Origin: Rhodamnia argentea | Lineage: Eukaryota > Streptophyta > Magnoliopsida > Myrtales > Myrtaceae | Length of the DNA: 64,000 nucleotides | Reading direction: 5' to 3' | NCBI RefSeq assembly: GCF_020921035.1 | Contig: NC_063156.1 | Span: 5,208,001 to 5,272,000 of the forward strand | In this document: in pieces, positions 1-12,355 of the stretch | Layout: the number at the start of each line of letters is the position of its first letter | Numbering within the stretch: position 1 is the first letter of the stretch | Translations under genes and position numbers: made by a program | The notes under the pieces: generated by a model | What the model saw: the letters and a program-made list of their open reading frames with translations, nothing else | Databases searched by the model: none | Told to the model about the DNA's origin: nothing

Positions 1-1039
1 TGTCAACCAAAATTAGGTATCAACTCTTGAAATTTCTGTACCTCTAACGCATCCATGACCCTGACGAAGCCTCTTGAAAGGGGGACTCGCTTCTGTTTCA
101 TTTACATGGTTCCAAGAGCGACTGCGTGCCAAGTACAGTCGAATCCCATCAAAAAGTGGGTGAAGAAGCAACGTGCGAGACAACTCATCAGACTGCGACA
201 AGACAGGAAACATGCCCCATCGCCGAGATGGACATCATCTCATCTGGGTCGCCGTCGAACAAATCCGACCAGGCTTTTATGACCTTCCTAGTTCCTAGGT
301 CGCCCGATGGATTGAGCAATGCCGCGCAGTCAACGTTTCAGTCCTTGGGATTTCGTCCGCCCGCTCGTTTGGTTTTGCTGCAGCAGCCGACTCATCCTCG
401 GTTGCAAACTCAAAAGAGCAGAGGAAGGAAAAGCATCTCTTAACTCATCAACGCAAGGAGGATAGACCAAGCAACAGTTCAGCGAATCTCGTCATTGCCC
501 ACAAGGATGACTGACGGACGAAAGCTTTTAGATTAGGAAGGCTGGGATGAAGGAACTCTTCAACACTCTAGCTCGAGTGCAAGATCCAAGATAATTGTAC
601 GGCATTCTGTAAATTATCGTACATGTTTTCTAAAAGTTGCATTAAGCAGCGAACGGTCACGGGACGACGGCCTAACATAATCCAACCCCCCAGCCCTTAT
701 TTGGCCATGGCCCCCAAACAATTTTGGTGGACAGTAGACACACGCACGCGGGTGACATCGAATTGGTATTCGATATCTCCTCCAGGTAGATGATACACAT
801 CGCTACAAAAGTTAAACAAAACAACTGAAACTAGTGTGAAAAGGGTGCCTGTGAACTTAACAGCAAATCGGCCATTAGATCAATGGACGAGATTGCTTAG
901 AAGCTTAGTACAGGCCAAGAGAGATAGTTTCACAGCCATAAACGGTACATTTATAAAAGTTTAGCCAGGGTCTTACATTAGGCAGCAATCCTCACAGAAC
1001 ACCTTTTAGGGGGAACTTACCAATGGAAACTAACATTTG
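1..1039. other. Unassigned flank downstream of frataxin
   Basis: No recognisable gene. Short open frames on both strands (longest about 105 codons, 126-443 plus) have no domain I recognise and no convincing splice context. The part next to position 1039 should contain the frataxin 3' untranslated region, because that gene runs leftward and ends at 1040. Confidence 0.5.
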
Positions 1040-4000
1040 TTAGGAGAGACTAATCGGTCGACTGCAGAGATTCTCCAACTCTCTCTCTAGGACTTTCAAA
1101 AGATTAGCCTTGTTTCTTCTGTAAACCCATGACTGACACTCCTGATCCCAATCAAATCTGGACGGACCACTGCAACAAGAACATGTATTATAATCAAATA
1201 CCAGCATATCTCTAGAAGGAATATAAGTTAGGCAGCATCTATTACAGTCATCGTCAATAGCAAACAAAATAGTGGGCCACAACATTTACTATAACAAACA
1301 CCACTGGAATGATCTATGAAGCCATGCTAGTATCATAATTATTCTGCATGGACGCACATCAAGTACCAAATCAAGTTCATGTTCTTGCCACTCTCGCCAT
1401 GGAAGCAATGGAAGCCATTGTATTTGAAGATGCCCTTATAAGAGTACTAAGAACGAGAATCATTTACCCTTACCCCAGTCTAGTATGTGAACAATGACAT
1501 ATTTGCTGCCTTCCCCACTTGGGAGGCTACTTGGTCCCCTAAACCATCCAATTTTTGCACCATTTTATTCCTTTTCCTATCATTGTAGGCACCATTCGAC
1601 TTTCTTCTTTTGAAGTCCAGGCAAGGTCTACAGTTTATGAGAAGACCGCATTAAATTATCTTTACATCCTCCAACTGTGAAAAATAAAAGTGTTGCAGAT
1701 ATGTAAAGAGCACCTCTTTTGTAGATAATGAAGCTGGAGAATTAAGTGTCACCACATCTAATTTAGTTTCAAGACCGTTGGAACCAGCTTATCTTTCCAC
1801 AACCTTTTTTCATCTAGAAACAGGCTTCCAGAACTAAACACATTTTCAGGTCACAACAATGTATATTTTAGCCCAAAAAGAGTTATCTATAGAAAGCATT
1901 CCATCCTCAAAACTTTCAATTCAGCACGGTTTATCCCTCTATAGCATTCATCATCTTAGTCGTTACAGCCAGATTGACTGGCTTAGGATGGAAAGACTTA
2001 ACCGAGAGAACCAATCCATCAGGTTGTCTAAGTGACCTAATAGCCACCAGTGGAGACTTACAGTGAGGAACTAAGTATGATAACCGAAGAAGTTGAGTAG
2101 GTTAACAGTGTAAGCTACCCTGTACTGAAGCAACTGCTAGACTTAATTCAATCCACTCTAATAACCATGCCGTTAATTATCAAAACCATTCACCTAGAAT
2201 TCAGATCCCTATCAGACGTAAACTCAATACCCCTTGTATAGTATGGCTGCCATCATTCTGAGAGAATTTAGGAAAGACATATTTCAGACGTAGAGCATCA
2301 AGCTGCTTTTAAACCAACAATAAGGTGTTGGAGTCCAATTGGCTTCTAAGATATGCTGCTCGTTATTGCGCAGGAAAAGGAGCTACTTCACCAAGAAGAA
2401 TGTACTCTCAGTATAACTATCTAAAACCACCAGGCTTTTTCAGGCTATAATGCAGCAGAACTATAGACCATGACATAGCTGGTCAAGCAACATCACAGAA
2501 ACAGTAAAAGGCATATGGCGTAGAAAGCAAGGACAAGCATCCTAGAAGATTTAACTATGGTTAAGAAATTGTTGAGATACCGAGTTCTTCATCGACCAAA
2601 AACGATATAATCCCAAGTTAGTTTATTATTATGTAAATTCGGTCAGTCTTAGGGAAGTAATACAGTTCAAAAGGAAAAGAAACGGCCGAGCTACTGAAGG
2701 AGTGGCCCTTCTCCCAGCCACGACCACTAGTTTAAGTGATTGCATATTCTCTAGAGCATGCATCTGGTAAGAACAGTTCAAAAGGAGGTCTTCAAAAGCT
2801 TGCTACATCAATACATGATGCATCACATGATCGAGCATTTAATGTTGACATCATAATCAATTAACACGTTTCATACCTCACTGGAGAGGAGAGCCAAATT
2901 TGCCGGTTTGGCGTCTGTTTATTCAATACATACGTGCCTAGTTCCCCAAGTTTGAGGGTTAAAACATCATTCTGCGAACATCCAGAAAAATTGTTCAGAT
3001 CAGTTTGACTTTCAAAATTCACCAAGTTATACTACCAAATCTTGAACACTAATCAATCTCTCTCACCCCATAGTCTATATCAAACCCGTCAATCTCGACG
3101 TCATCTCCATAATCCTGCATGCACCAAAAGAGAGATAATGATGCAATGTGTTGGCATTTGTAGCCATTGCTGGTTTGGCACTTGAAGCAAGCATAAATAA
3201 GCACTTGCATATATAATCCCTCCCCGGAAAAAAACACTTTTTCTACCTGCTTAGATGGCAGGTTTTCCACTTTACAGTGGCATATTATAAGCATTCGATC
3301 AGTTTTATACTGCATAGCACATCCGAAAAGAAATGACGCTGCAAGCTATTATCTTTAACTTCATTTATACAAAGAGAAGGCGCTCCTGACATCTCCATAA
3401 TCAAATTGCATTTATTTTGAAAACTGTGAAACAAGAGTTCACGTGCTGGATAAACCGAAGTCACAACTAAATAACCCCAGCAGATCACAGGTTAACATAT
3501 TCAGTGCTGGAATTATTACCTCAAACTTCTCTTGCAGGTCATGGATGGTGGAATCCGCTAGCCTGTGGAACTCATCCTCCTGCAGTAGAGAACTGTGTAC
3601 ATATTAATTCATTAGCACAACCACTGCCTCCCATTTCCAACACTCTCGCATTAAAAATTTGCAGTCCCTTCCTTCTCAATTAAACAAGCATCATTTCAAC
3701 GAACTAGATAGCATAACCATGATAAGACCCATTCCACGGACAATATGCTAGAGCTAAACAAAATGGATATTCAGCTATTTCCCACCATTTTCCCGCGACA
3801 GATTCGATAAATACAGTGAAAAAAAATCGAACATTGATGGGTAGAGTACCGATAATCAATGGCGGCGGGGCCAGGGAGATCGCCGACATCCGACGGGCCG
3901 GACGAGAAACTCCGAGAAACATGTCGAAAGAGAAGGCCGACGCGACCGACGGACTCTCGCGGTGCTCTGGATGCTACAAGAAGCTCGCGAGCGCAGGCAC

Positions 4001-4073
4001 CGACCGAAGAAGAACGCGGACGGCATTGGAGGACTCTCGAGAGCCGCCTGAGAAGAAGCGATTTGGCAGCCAT
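1040..4073 (-). CDS. FH: Frataxin, mitochondrial (5 coding exons, 189 aa)
   Basis: Mitochondrial iron-binding protein that assists Fe-S cluster assembly. Exons on the minus strand: 4073-3850, 3592-3520, 3114-3067, 2971-2877, 1169-1040. All introns have GT-AG borders, the phases join exactly, and the product is 189 aa (Arabidopsis FH is about 187). Residues 1-65 are rich in Arg, Ser and Leu with few acidic residues, as in a mitochondrial presequence. The core starts near [18 protein letters not shown], continues with the acidic ridge ([14 protein letters not shown]) and holds the hallmark [20 protein letters not shown] and WVYRR. The start chosen is the first ATG in frame with the presequence. 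Intron 4 is long (1,707 bp). An alternative acceptor 13 bp inside exon 2 would drop four residues and break the frame, so the longer exon is preferred. No defect seen. Confidence 0.96.
1170..2876 (-). other. FH: Frataxin intron 4
   Basis: A 1.7-kb intron between the exon encoding the NRQIW strand and the last exon. Donor GTATG follows an exon ending in AG, and the acceptor is TTGCAG. I see no coding sequence, tRNA or clear TIR element inside it. Confidence 0.8.
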
Positions 4074-4300
4074 TTTTTCACAGCAACTGGGAACGGTGCG
4101 CGACCTTCTGCATTCTGGTCGAATACGAGCTGAGGCTCTGAGGGTGAGACCAGCTTGCCTTCTTTGTGGGCTTGAGATAGTGGGCTTTGATGACCTAAAC
4201 GATTTTCCCCAGGCCCAAAGTTGAAATTGGCACGTAATCAAAGGGCCAAAATAGCCCACAAATTGTCCATGGAAGTCCGTAGCGGCGTAGCTTGTGTTGG

Positions 4301-4310
4301 GGTTGGGGAG
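4301..4310. repeat. Target-site duplication, left copy (10 bp)
   Basis: GGTTGGGGAG immediately left of the MULE-like element. The identical 10 bp occurs at 5198-5207. A following C is also shared, so the duplication may be 11 bp. Confidence 0.8.
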
Positions 4311-5197
4311 CTATGTTGCACGGACACTCCTCCGGGAGGAATTTTTGCGTGTCGGACACGAACACGTCCGGACAAGGCCGGACACGCAGTCGGCGCCAAG
4401 GACACGCGCCCGACACGCGTGTCCGGAGGGGGGCATCTGGGGGAGATCGGAGGAGGAGACGAACTGGAGGAGCACATGGTAGTGGAGGACGTTGGCGAGG
4501 GAGGTGGAGGAGAGGCGGCACGTGAGGTCGGCGACGGCGGAGCGAGGCCAGATCCTACCGCGTGATAAAGAAGTGATTTTGCCGAGATAAAACCCGCGAA
4601 ATTCGAGGAAGAGGATCGAATTCGAAATGGGCTGGAGGATGGGTTCGATCGTTACCTGGATTTGGATTTGGTACTCGTACTGGCTCATTCAATCGGAAAT
4701 GTCGACTGAGATCTAGGTCAAGAAGAAGTCTGTGCTTGGAGGGGGGGAGAGAGAAAGAGATGATGGAGATGATAGGGAGAGAAAGTGAGGGAGACGATGG
4801 GATTGTGGCTCAAAAGTTGAGCTGCAGCGCACGAAGCAGCAGAAGAGGAAAACTTTCATTTACTCTGTCTCTGTTTTTTTTTGTCGCTCTTCTCTTGATT
4901 TTTCTCTTTTTTGTCAGAGGTCTCTTATCTTACTTAACGAGGCCAAAATTTATCCCAGTTTTATTGTAAATTTATTTTAAGCTTTCTTTGTTATTTATTA
5001 ATTTATGAATTTGAATCGAATCAATTTATTATTTTTTTTGGCCGCCCAAATCAATTTAATTGAAAAATCATATAAATGAAAATTTAAAATATATATTTAA
5101 TATAAAACGTGTCTCGACGTGTCAAAATTCTTTATTTTTTTAGAATCGGCGTGTCGGCGTGTCCCGTCGCATGTCCCGTGTGGTGTCGGTGCTTCAT
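4311..5197. mobile_element. MULE-like (Pack-MULE type) non-autonomous element, 887 bp
   Basis: Flanked by a perfect 10-bp direct repeat, a length typical of Mutator-like elements. The ends are imperfect inverted repeats: ATGTTGCACGGACAC at the left, and ATGAAGCACCGACAC when the right end is read on the other strand. The subterminal regions are rich in short GTGTCGG/CCGACAC motifs. The interior holds no transposase but contains gene-like sequence on the minus strand, listed separately. The element lies about 240 bp upstream of the frataxin ATG, so it sits in or next to that gene's promoter. Confidence 0.75.
4430..4760 (-). pseudogene. Captured gene start inside the MULE, fasciclin-like fragment
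   Basis: On the minus strand the sequence runs from a CT-rich leader (4735-4800) into ATG at 4688, a short open segment ending CAG, then GTAACG, which looks like a splice donor. It continues into a stretch containing LANVLHYHVLLQFVSSSDL, which resembles the YH-containing part of plant fasciclin-like arabinogalactan proteins (FLA4-like from memory). The unspliced open frame is 125 codons and ends exactly at the element edge (4311). It lacks the rest of a fasciclin domain, so it is a captured fragment. The domain call is tentative. Confidence 0.45.
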
Positions 5198-5207
5198 GGT
5201 TGGGGAG
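5198..5207. repeat. Target-site duplication, right copy (10 bp)
   Basis: GGTTGGGGAG, identical to 4301-4310. Confidence 0.8.
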
Positions 5208-7499
5208 CATGAAGGATTTAGATTTGGCTTTGAGGTCCGGTTCAAAACTTGATCATCACCTGCAACAAATCTGCCGGTTCGGTTGGTCCTAACAAACCTA
5301 GCATTTCTTTTTGTCTAAGGTGCGCGTCTATTTCGTAAAAAGTGAATGATTTAAAAAATATTTTTCTAAAAAGAGTCGCATGTTTCGCTTACAAAAATGA
5401 ACAAAAGGAAAAAAAAATTACATTTTCTATGAAAGTATTTTGACACGAATTGTTGTCGATAATATAACATTTTTCTTTGATTAATTATTTCAAGCAATAC
5501 AAACAATTATTTTTAAAAAAAAATTTCAAATCATTCATTTTTCGCGAAACAAACAAAGTTAGCAATTTTCATTCATTTATTTTTGTAAGTGGCTCAAGCA
5601 ATCTTTTTTCTTTTTCTTTTTGTAAAATGCATTCCAAATTATTCCTTTTTTTTTTTTTTCGCAAGGCAAATACATCACGAAAGGACTCGACAAGTGCTAG
5701 TATTTGGAGTAGGGGTATTTTGGCTATGGAAGGGGTTGATCATCCCTGTTGACCACTACTTACATAACTAAGCCTATTCATAATACAGTTTAATATCCGT
5801 TTGACTTAGTCATTTAGCAAAAAAAAAAAAAAATTTAATAAACAGATGATTTTTTTAAGGCTATCCAACTCATGATTCTGTATCCCACGTTTTATGGGAA
5901 CGGCCAAAAGGGTCGGACGGAAGTGAAGGCAAATAAGACATTGGCGGATTAATAGCAAATTTCGGAAGACTAAAAATGAGAGATTGCAGTCGACTCGTGA
6001 TCAAATCATATAATTCGCGTTCTCCCCAAAAGATATGCACACTTGTGCATCTCGAATGCTTCGTCAAAACTCGACCAAAAAAAAAAAAACAAAAGAATGA
6101 CCCGCCAATCGGGTGAGTTAGACCACGTTTGAGAAGCACCGCCATTCAGTGCAATGCGAATTTAGTGACCCGTGTTTGACCCGACTTATATTCGTAAAAC
6201 ACTTTCATATTTAATTCCATTTATGAAAATGTTTGTAAGAGCGGGATCGAGAGAGAATGTAGAAAGAGTCAAGTTGGGTTGAGTCTAAATAAGCAATAAG
6301 GCTTTTTATGACTCATTTACAATCCATTTATGATCCATTCAATACACATATTATGTATGACAAAAAAAAAAAAAACACATTGTATGTTTAAATTCATTCG
6401 TGGAATATATCTAATTCATATAACAATTCAATCCATCACGTATGAATTAAGAAACGGGATTTATGACTTATTTTACCAGTTCCAGTCTCGAATTATTGCC
6501 AAAGATGCGTGGATGGAGCGACATCTCATTCTATGAAGATTAACGGGGTTTTTCAAAGGAGCCCTTGATATTTTGGCATGAATCACGGTGCTTTAAGGAG
6601 CGGGATTTAAAGCTTCAATATATAATGTTTTACAAAACAATCCTCGGTGCTCCGGCGCAGGGCCCCATCTCGATTTCCGACTCAATCAAGCACGGACAGC
6701 AATTAGTTCTTGTCGGAATTCTCGGACTTTGGATATTAAAGACCATTTTTGCTCTCGCATGCAAAGCAGAAAGCGGAGATTCGGCAATTTTGATCAAATT
6801 GCTTTTGAGGAGATCTGGGTGTTCGGTTGAAAATGGACAGAATCTCGACATCTTCATGAATGCCGTCGAAACTGTGCATCTCGATGCTTAATGTCTACCC
6901 GATAATATGATCACGTGTGGAAGATCACATGGACCCGACATTCACATCTCATTGCCCGAAAAGAAGGTTGCGGAATTAATTTGTCCTTGGACTTGTCTGC
7001 ATAAATAATATCCCGCCACGAAAAATTTGACCTCTCTAGTTATGGCCGTCAACATAGAAAGTATGTATGCCGTCAATAGGGGCGTCCGCTTATCAACCCC
7101 TTATTCATCTCGCCCCTTTGATTATCAAATTATACTATAGAATTTTAGGACAAGATTTGACTTCCGTCGATCTCTTTTCGCGAAGGAGTCTTTTTCTAAC
7201 ATGTTATAGCTGCACGCGAAATAATTTATCATGCTCCATACGGTATTTCGCTCGATGCACACAATCAATGTGATGAAAACATTGAAAAAGTCCTCTTAAG
7301 ATATAGTTAGGGAAGGGAGCGCGCGGTGAAGAGCTCATTCAAATTGACCAACTCATAGTAGCTTCTTTTTTTGAAAATTTCGTGCACGGTCGAAGAGCAT
7401 CAAGGAGTCACGTTCGTCGGGAGATTTCCTCGGGAAACCGAAATGCGGGAAACCTTGTCGCTTTCCCGGGAAAGAGACAATTCCTCGCCTTTCTAGGAA
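5208..7499. other. Intergenic region, frataxin to LRR gene
   Basis: AT-rich and low in coding signal. It has several poly(A)/poly(T) tracts (5651-5660, 5819-5833, 6078-6091, 6361-6374). An open frame at 6565-6891 (plus, 108 codons) faintly recalls the DGQ-LV-G start of S-locus lectin proteins, but is too weak to call. Confidence 0.5.
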
Positions 7500-9537
7500 A
7501 CTGCAGATATGGAGGCAATTTGTTCGCTGCTTTAAAGGGGACGATATTTTCTCTCTCTTCTCCTCCTCCTCCTCTTGCCGATTCAATTTTTGTGGACGCA
7601 GCCTCTCTCCCTTCTCTCCTTCACTCGAAGTTTATCGATTTTTTTTGCCCTTCTCGGCCCGATTCAAAGGAAAGTGGAATTCCAATCCGATTTCGGATCC
7701 ACAATGCCGATCGTTGAAATTCAAACCCTATCTTCTTTTTCTTTTTCTTGACAAATTTCGTATTTGATTTTTGTGTACCGTCCTTTTTGGGAAGGAATCG
7801 GACGGCGAATAAAGTGACCCCGGAGAATATAAATCACGTCCCGGCATTTCTAGGGTTTGCTTATCGTTTTAAAGAGGAGGGAGGGGGATTAGAGAAAGTG
7901 AGGATTTGGCGTTGATTTTTCGGCGAAATCAGAAAACCCAAGAAGGCTAATCTCCTGAACGAGGCATCGCTCGCAATCTGGCTCGAAAAAGGTTGAATCT
8001 TCTCTCTCCTGGGAGCGTCTGAGTGTATAGTTCAACTGGGGTTGCTTGGGGTTCTTCACGATTTGTTTTGTGTTTTTCCATGAGCATAATACGTTTGACG
8101 AGAAGGGTTTTTGTGAGTTAGAGTGAGGGGGAAGATGAGATGTGTGCGTGGAGAAAGAGGTTTCTTGGGAGCTGTCGTATTGAATGCGATGACTTGTTGA
8201 CCTATACAAAATCGAAAAAGAAGTTTGAAAGATTTCCAGGCTTCGAAGAGGTTTTTGTCAACGTTGGCATTGTCTTGGCTTCTGGTCAATAGTTTCTTCC
8301 CTTCTTTTTGTTACCTGTGGTCGATAATTTTGTTAGTTACTTAGCAGTGAGATTCTTGATTTTCTTTTCACAAAATATGAGTATTGTCTGGTCAAGAATC
8401 TATAAGCATCGAGCTATTGATTATAGATTGCAATGTATAAGATCCCTGCCGCAGGATTATAGCGGGGTAGACATAGACAAAAGAAAAACAGAAGAAGAAT
8501 CTAGATCTGTTATGGTAGCAAAAAGTCGGATGAGGTGGTTGTTAGGTCGTAAAGTTAATTTGAATCCTGGTCTGGACGGGTTCATTTCTAGTTTTGATTC
8601 CAATGATTTTTTCATTAATAATCCGGCCTGTTGGTCTCTTGTAGTACACTTTGTTGTTAAGAAAGAGAGTTACACAGGCATCATGTTTTGTTTTGCCTTT
8701 AGGATAAATAAAATTGTGGCTTACAGTCTGCTGGCTTTTGCTTCAAGGAGGTAGCTTGCATATATGAGAACAACCCTCTAGCTTGTTTTGAGACGCCCTC
8801 TTCTTTTAAGCGTTTGCTTTATCGTGTGGCAGAGAAATATAAGAAGTTTTGTATTATCAAGAGCTATTTCATAAATTAGGGGTTAATGGATTGTTGTTGT
8901 GAATTTTTGGCATACATATCATTGAGTTCTTGCTGCAAATACTGCCATCAATCTTATAGACTTACTTCATACAGGTCACTTCATCTCTGCCTGGTATACC
9001 TTGGTGTTTTTTGAAGCACGATTAAAACTTAACTCACTTTGTTCTTTTTTAAGCTTAGTTTTTTTTTTTTTTTTTGTAGTTTTTGTTTTTGTTTCTAAGC
9101 TTATTGGATCTTTTTCCCATGACAAAATGCATTACTTAATCATTTTCGCGCTCTATCAGGCCAGGATCCTGTGGAAGTTTGGAGTTTGAATTTTATAGCT
9201 GATCAGATTGCTTTTCACTCTGGCCGCTGCTGCAAGATTGAAGTCTTCTCCCACCTTTGTGAGGGTGCGGGGTAGTAATGAGCGAGTGATTTTGCTTTGT
9301 GTTTTGAGACGATCAAGATCATCATATGCTTGGAGATTATGCCGTGTTTCTGAAGGCTTGTTTCTTGATTATGGCTAAAGCCATTGTTGACTAATCTGAA
9401 CTTCAATGGTAGTTTCTTATCACATTGTTGGGGAAGTCCTTTTTTCCATTTCTTGGGAAGAATAAATTGCCACATGTAGCTTTCGATGTGATACAAAGTA
9501 GATAGTTGTGGATGTAGATCTGTTCAGTATTAGCACG
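7500..9537 (+). other. Promoter and 5' untranslated/intron region of the LRR gene
   Basis: A CT-rich stretch (7545-7630) looks like a plant transcription start/5' leader. Between it and the first coding ATG at 9538 lie about 1.9 kb of non-coding sequence, probably one or more leader introns (T-rich, with a poly(T) run at 9059-9075). I could not fix the splice sites. A 148-codon open frame at 8308-8754 has no recognisable domain and is probably chance. Confidence 0.45.
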
Positions 9538-12355
9538 ATGGTTCGATTTTCCTGCTTCAATGGTCACATGTCTGGTCACAAACCAAAGGTAACTCATCGC
9601 TCTTCTCTCTTTTCTTCTTTCTTTGTCAATTTTGAAGACAAATTCTTACATTCTTTTCTATTTTGTTTGACATTATTGCACTCCAAATCAAGTTACTTCC
9701 AACATGCACTCACATAATTTGTCCCCTGTACTGCACTTCAAGTAGTCCTGGAAAAGTTTACTACTCCATTTCAAAAAAATCTTTGGGTGGAAGGGGATTT
9801 GCTTTTAGGCAGAAGTTCAGTGTACTTATTTGAAATTTCAAGAAATTGCAAGGATGATTTGTAGTTTGAGGGTTGATCATACATAAATTTGAATCTGAGG
9901 GCGTAATTGCTTATTTTATGTAGTTGATTTAATCTAATCTTTTCACTAAATATTTAGGGGCTTGCATGCTGTTAATTTGTCTTGGTGTATTTACTGAAGG
10001 GGTTTTGTTTTGTATCACATCTGGTCTAAAAGTTCATATACTGTTTCAGAATGGACTTGTGTGTCCACAGTTTGATTTAATGATGCATGCCATTCCCTTT
10101 CTTAATCCTGTATCCCTTCCTTTTCTCAAGCAGAAAACAGCACATCCACCTGTTGAAGCAGTTAGTGAGTTTCAGGGTTCTTCTGAATTCCAGGCTTCGG
10201 AGAATGCCATGAGCCCAAATTCATTGCTTTCAGAAATGCATGGAGATGGTGACATGAACAAAATTTTGGACAAGGTTGCAGATTCTCTATCCATTGAACG
10301 AGGTTGGAAATCAGAAGAAATGGGGAGTAAAGTTGATAATAAGGAGATCGATACAAGCGGTCTTAAGATTGGCCTTCTCAAGAAAAGTCAATCTCTTTCA
10401 AATGGTTTGCATGAAGGATTCTCATTTGACCACCATAGCAGGTCAGCCACGGAGGACGTCAGCAATGAACTGGGCTTTATGCCATTTGGCGAATATTGTA
10501 AGAATGGACCCTTTGATACATGTCAAGTGCCTAATCTCAACAAAAAATCAATTTTTTCAATTGGAGATTCGCAAGATACTGACAAAGGGGTGCTAGAAAA
10601 TTTTGAAGCCCAATATTCTGGAGAAAATGCGGGTGACTCTGGGGATCACTCACCTCATACTTCTCCGGAGTTAGTTAGACCCCAATCGATGCCCAACATT
10701 GGTGGTTGGTCTCCTAAGTCGGGTGAACTTCCGAAGGAGCACTTGGGACTTCGAACAAAATCTTCTGGGGACCTGTTCATTCTCAGCACGGGACAAAATG
10801 GGACATCCATTCCTGAGCTTAAAAATCAGTTCTTTCCACAAAAAGAAAGAGATGTCAATGCGCATAAAGGTAAAAATATTATCTATGAAGATGCTGTTCG
10901 TAATGATTATCATGATTATGATTATGCTGGTTCAGGCCAAGAGGGGATTACCCCCATTTTTTATGAGAACTTCTTGAAACCCCATAGAGGGGAAAGCTCA
11001 TCTCACCAACAGTATGATTTACCAAACAAGGAATTTAAGATTAAGCGGATTGAGGAGTGGGTCACAGATCTCCAGCCTTACAGCCCTTCAGATGAAGTGG
11101 AGGAGTCATACCAGCCAAATGATCAGAATCAGAGAGAATACCCTGTTTTGAATGATCTGGCTGCGGCAAAAGTTGGGCCTAAGATGAGTCCTGGAAACGA
11201 AGCTGCTAAGAGATACATATCATCCCTGAGTGCCTCAGCAACTACAGCTCAGCTGGCGAACCATGGTTTGGCTTTGATCCCGTTTTTCAGTGCATTCACG
11301 AGCTTGAAGATGCTTAATCTGTCCGGAAACAACATAGGTATGCTCATCAGTCTGCGTTCTGAACTGTTGGCTTCTTATGCTTTTACTAGCTGTTGTGTTT
11401 TCTCATGTTCAATCTTACCTTTCCCAGTGAGGATAACAGCTGGTGCTCTTCCTCGGGGACTTCATATGTTGAATCTGTCAAAAAATCAGATTTCCACCAT
11501 TGAAGGCTTACGTGAATTGACCCGATTGCGTGTACTGGACTTGAGCTACAACAGGATCGTCAGAATTGGACATGGTAATGCTTAGGGTTGAACTGCATTA
11601 TTTGTCCCTATCTCATTCAGAAAGATGGGATGTTCACGCAATTACTTTGTCCAACATACTTTGAATATGGACATGCATGCTTTGTATCATCTTTCTGAAA
11701 GGTTCTGCTATCGTTGACCTTTACATTTTAATGTTCAGGCCTAGCTTCTTGTTCATCACTGAAGGAGCTATATTTGGCGGGGAATAAGATCAGTGAAGTC
11801 GAGGGTCTTCACCGCCTTCTGAAACTGAATGTTTTGGATCTCCGTGCCAACAAGATCTCTACAGCGAAATGTTTAGGCCAGCTTGCAGCAAACTACAATT
11901 CCTTGCAAGTTGTTAGCTTGGAAGGGAATCCAGCCCAGAAGAATGTGGGAGACGACCAGCTTAAGAAGCATCTGCAGGGCCTTCTTCCTCACCTTGCTTG
12001 TTACAACCGACAACTCATAAAAGTGGGTACACTGAAGGATGCTGCCGATCGATCAGTTCGACTGGGTGCTAGTGCCTTCGATCGTAGTGGCCTTAGATCA
12101 GAACACAAATCGATAAAGAAGGGTGGTCATGGGCTGGCTAGCAAGCCATCGTCCTCATCATATGGTCGAAGAAGTCAAGCGACGGTTTCTCCAAAACGTT
12201 CCAAGGGGAAGCATGCACGCCTTCCTCCAAGTGGAACCAAGGGAGCAACTCATCACCAGCACTACAATTTGGACTTCACTGACAGGCTTCGCAACATGAG
12301 GCAGGATCTTGCAATTCGTAGAAGTCGAAGTGAAGGCACTTTGGGAGTGCTTTGA
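9538..12355 (+). CDS. Leucine-rich repeat protein, 'outer arm dynein light chain 1'-like (4 coding exons, 672 aa)
   Basis: Exons 9538-9588, 10134-11337, 11428-11574, 11739-12355. All introns have GT-AG borders, the phases join, and the total is 2,019 bp. The first exon encodes only MVRFSCFNGHMSGHKPK, a start I recall from the Arabidopsis relative AT4G03260. Residues 18-390 are polar, Ser/Asp-rich and probably disordered. Residues about 395-560 hold five to six SDS22-type LRRs (SLKMLNLSGNNI, GLHMLNLSKNQI, RLRVLDLSYNRI, SLKELYLAGNKI, KLNVLDLRANKI), followed by an LRR cap. The tail is basic and ends RRSRSEGTLGVL. Flowering plants lack motile axonemes, so the dynein label reflects LRR similarity only. 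The function is unknown and a protein-interaction scaffold is likely. The 3' flank was later duplicated (see 17873-19115). Confidence 0.93.

Noticed and set aside
3816-4224. Open frames on the plus strand over the frataxin first exon (105 and 121 codons)
   Set aside because: They are antisense shadows of the GC-rich presequence exon and have no domain.
4292-4565. Several overlapping frames in the MULE left end
   Set aside because: Produced by GTGTCGG/CCGACAC subterminal repeats, not genes.
6565-6891. Possible S-locus lectin-like fragment
   Set aside because: Only a weak resemblance (SDSIKHGQQLV); no further lectin or kinase sequence nearby.
8308-8754. 148-codon open frame before the LRR gene
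   Set aside because: No domain, T-rich intron-like composition, and it lies in the leader region of a well-supported gene.
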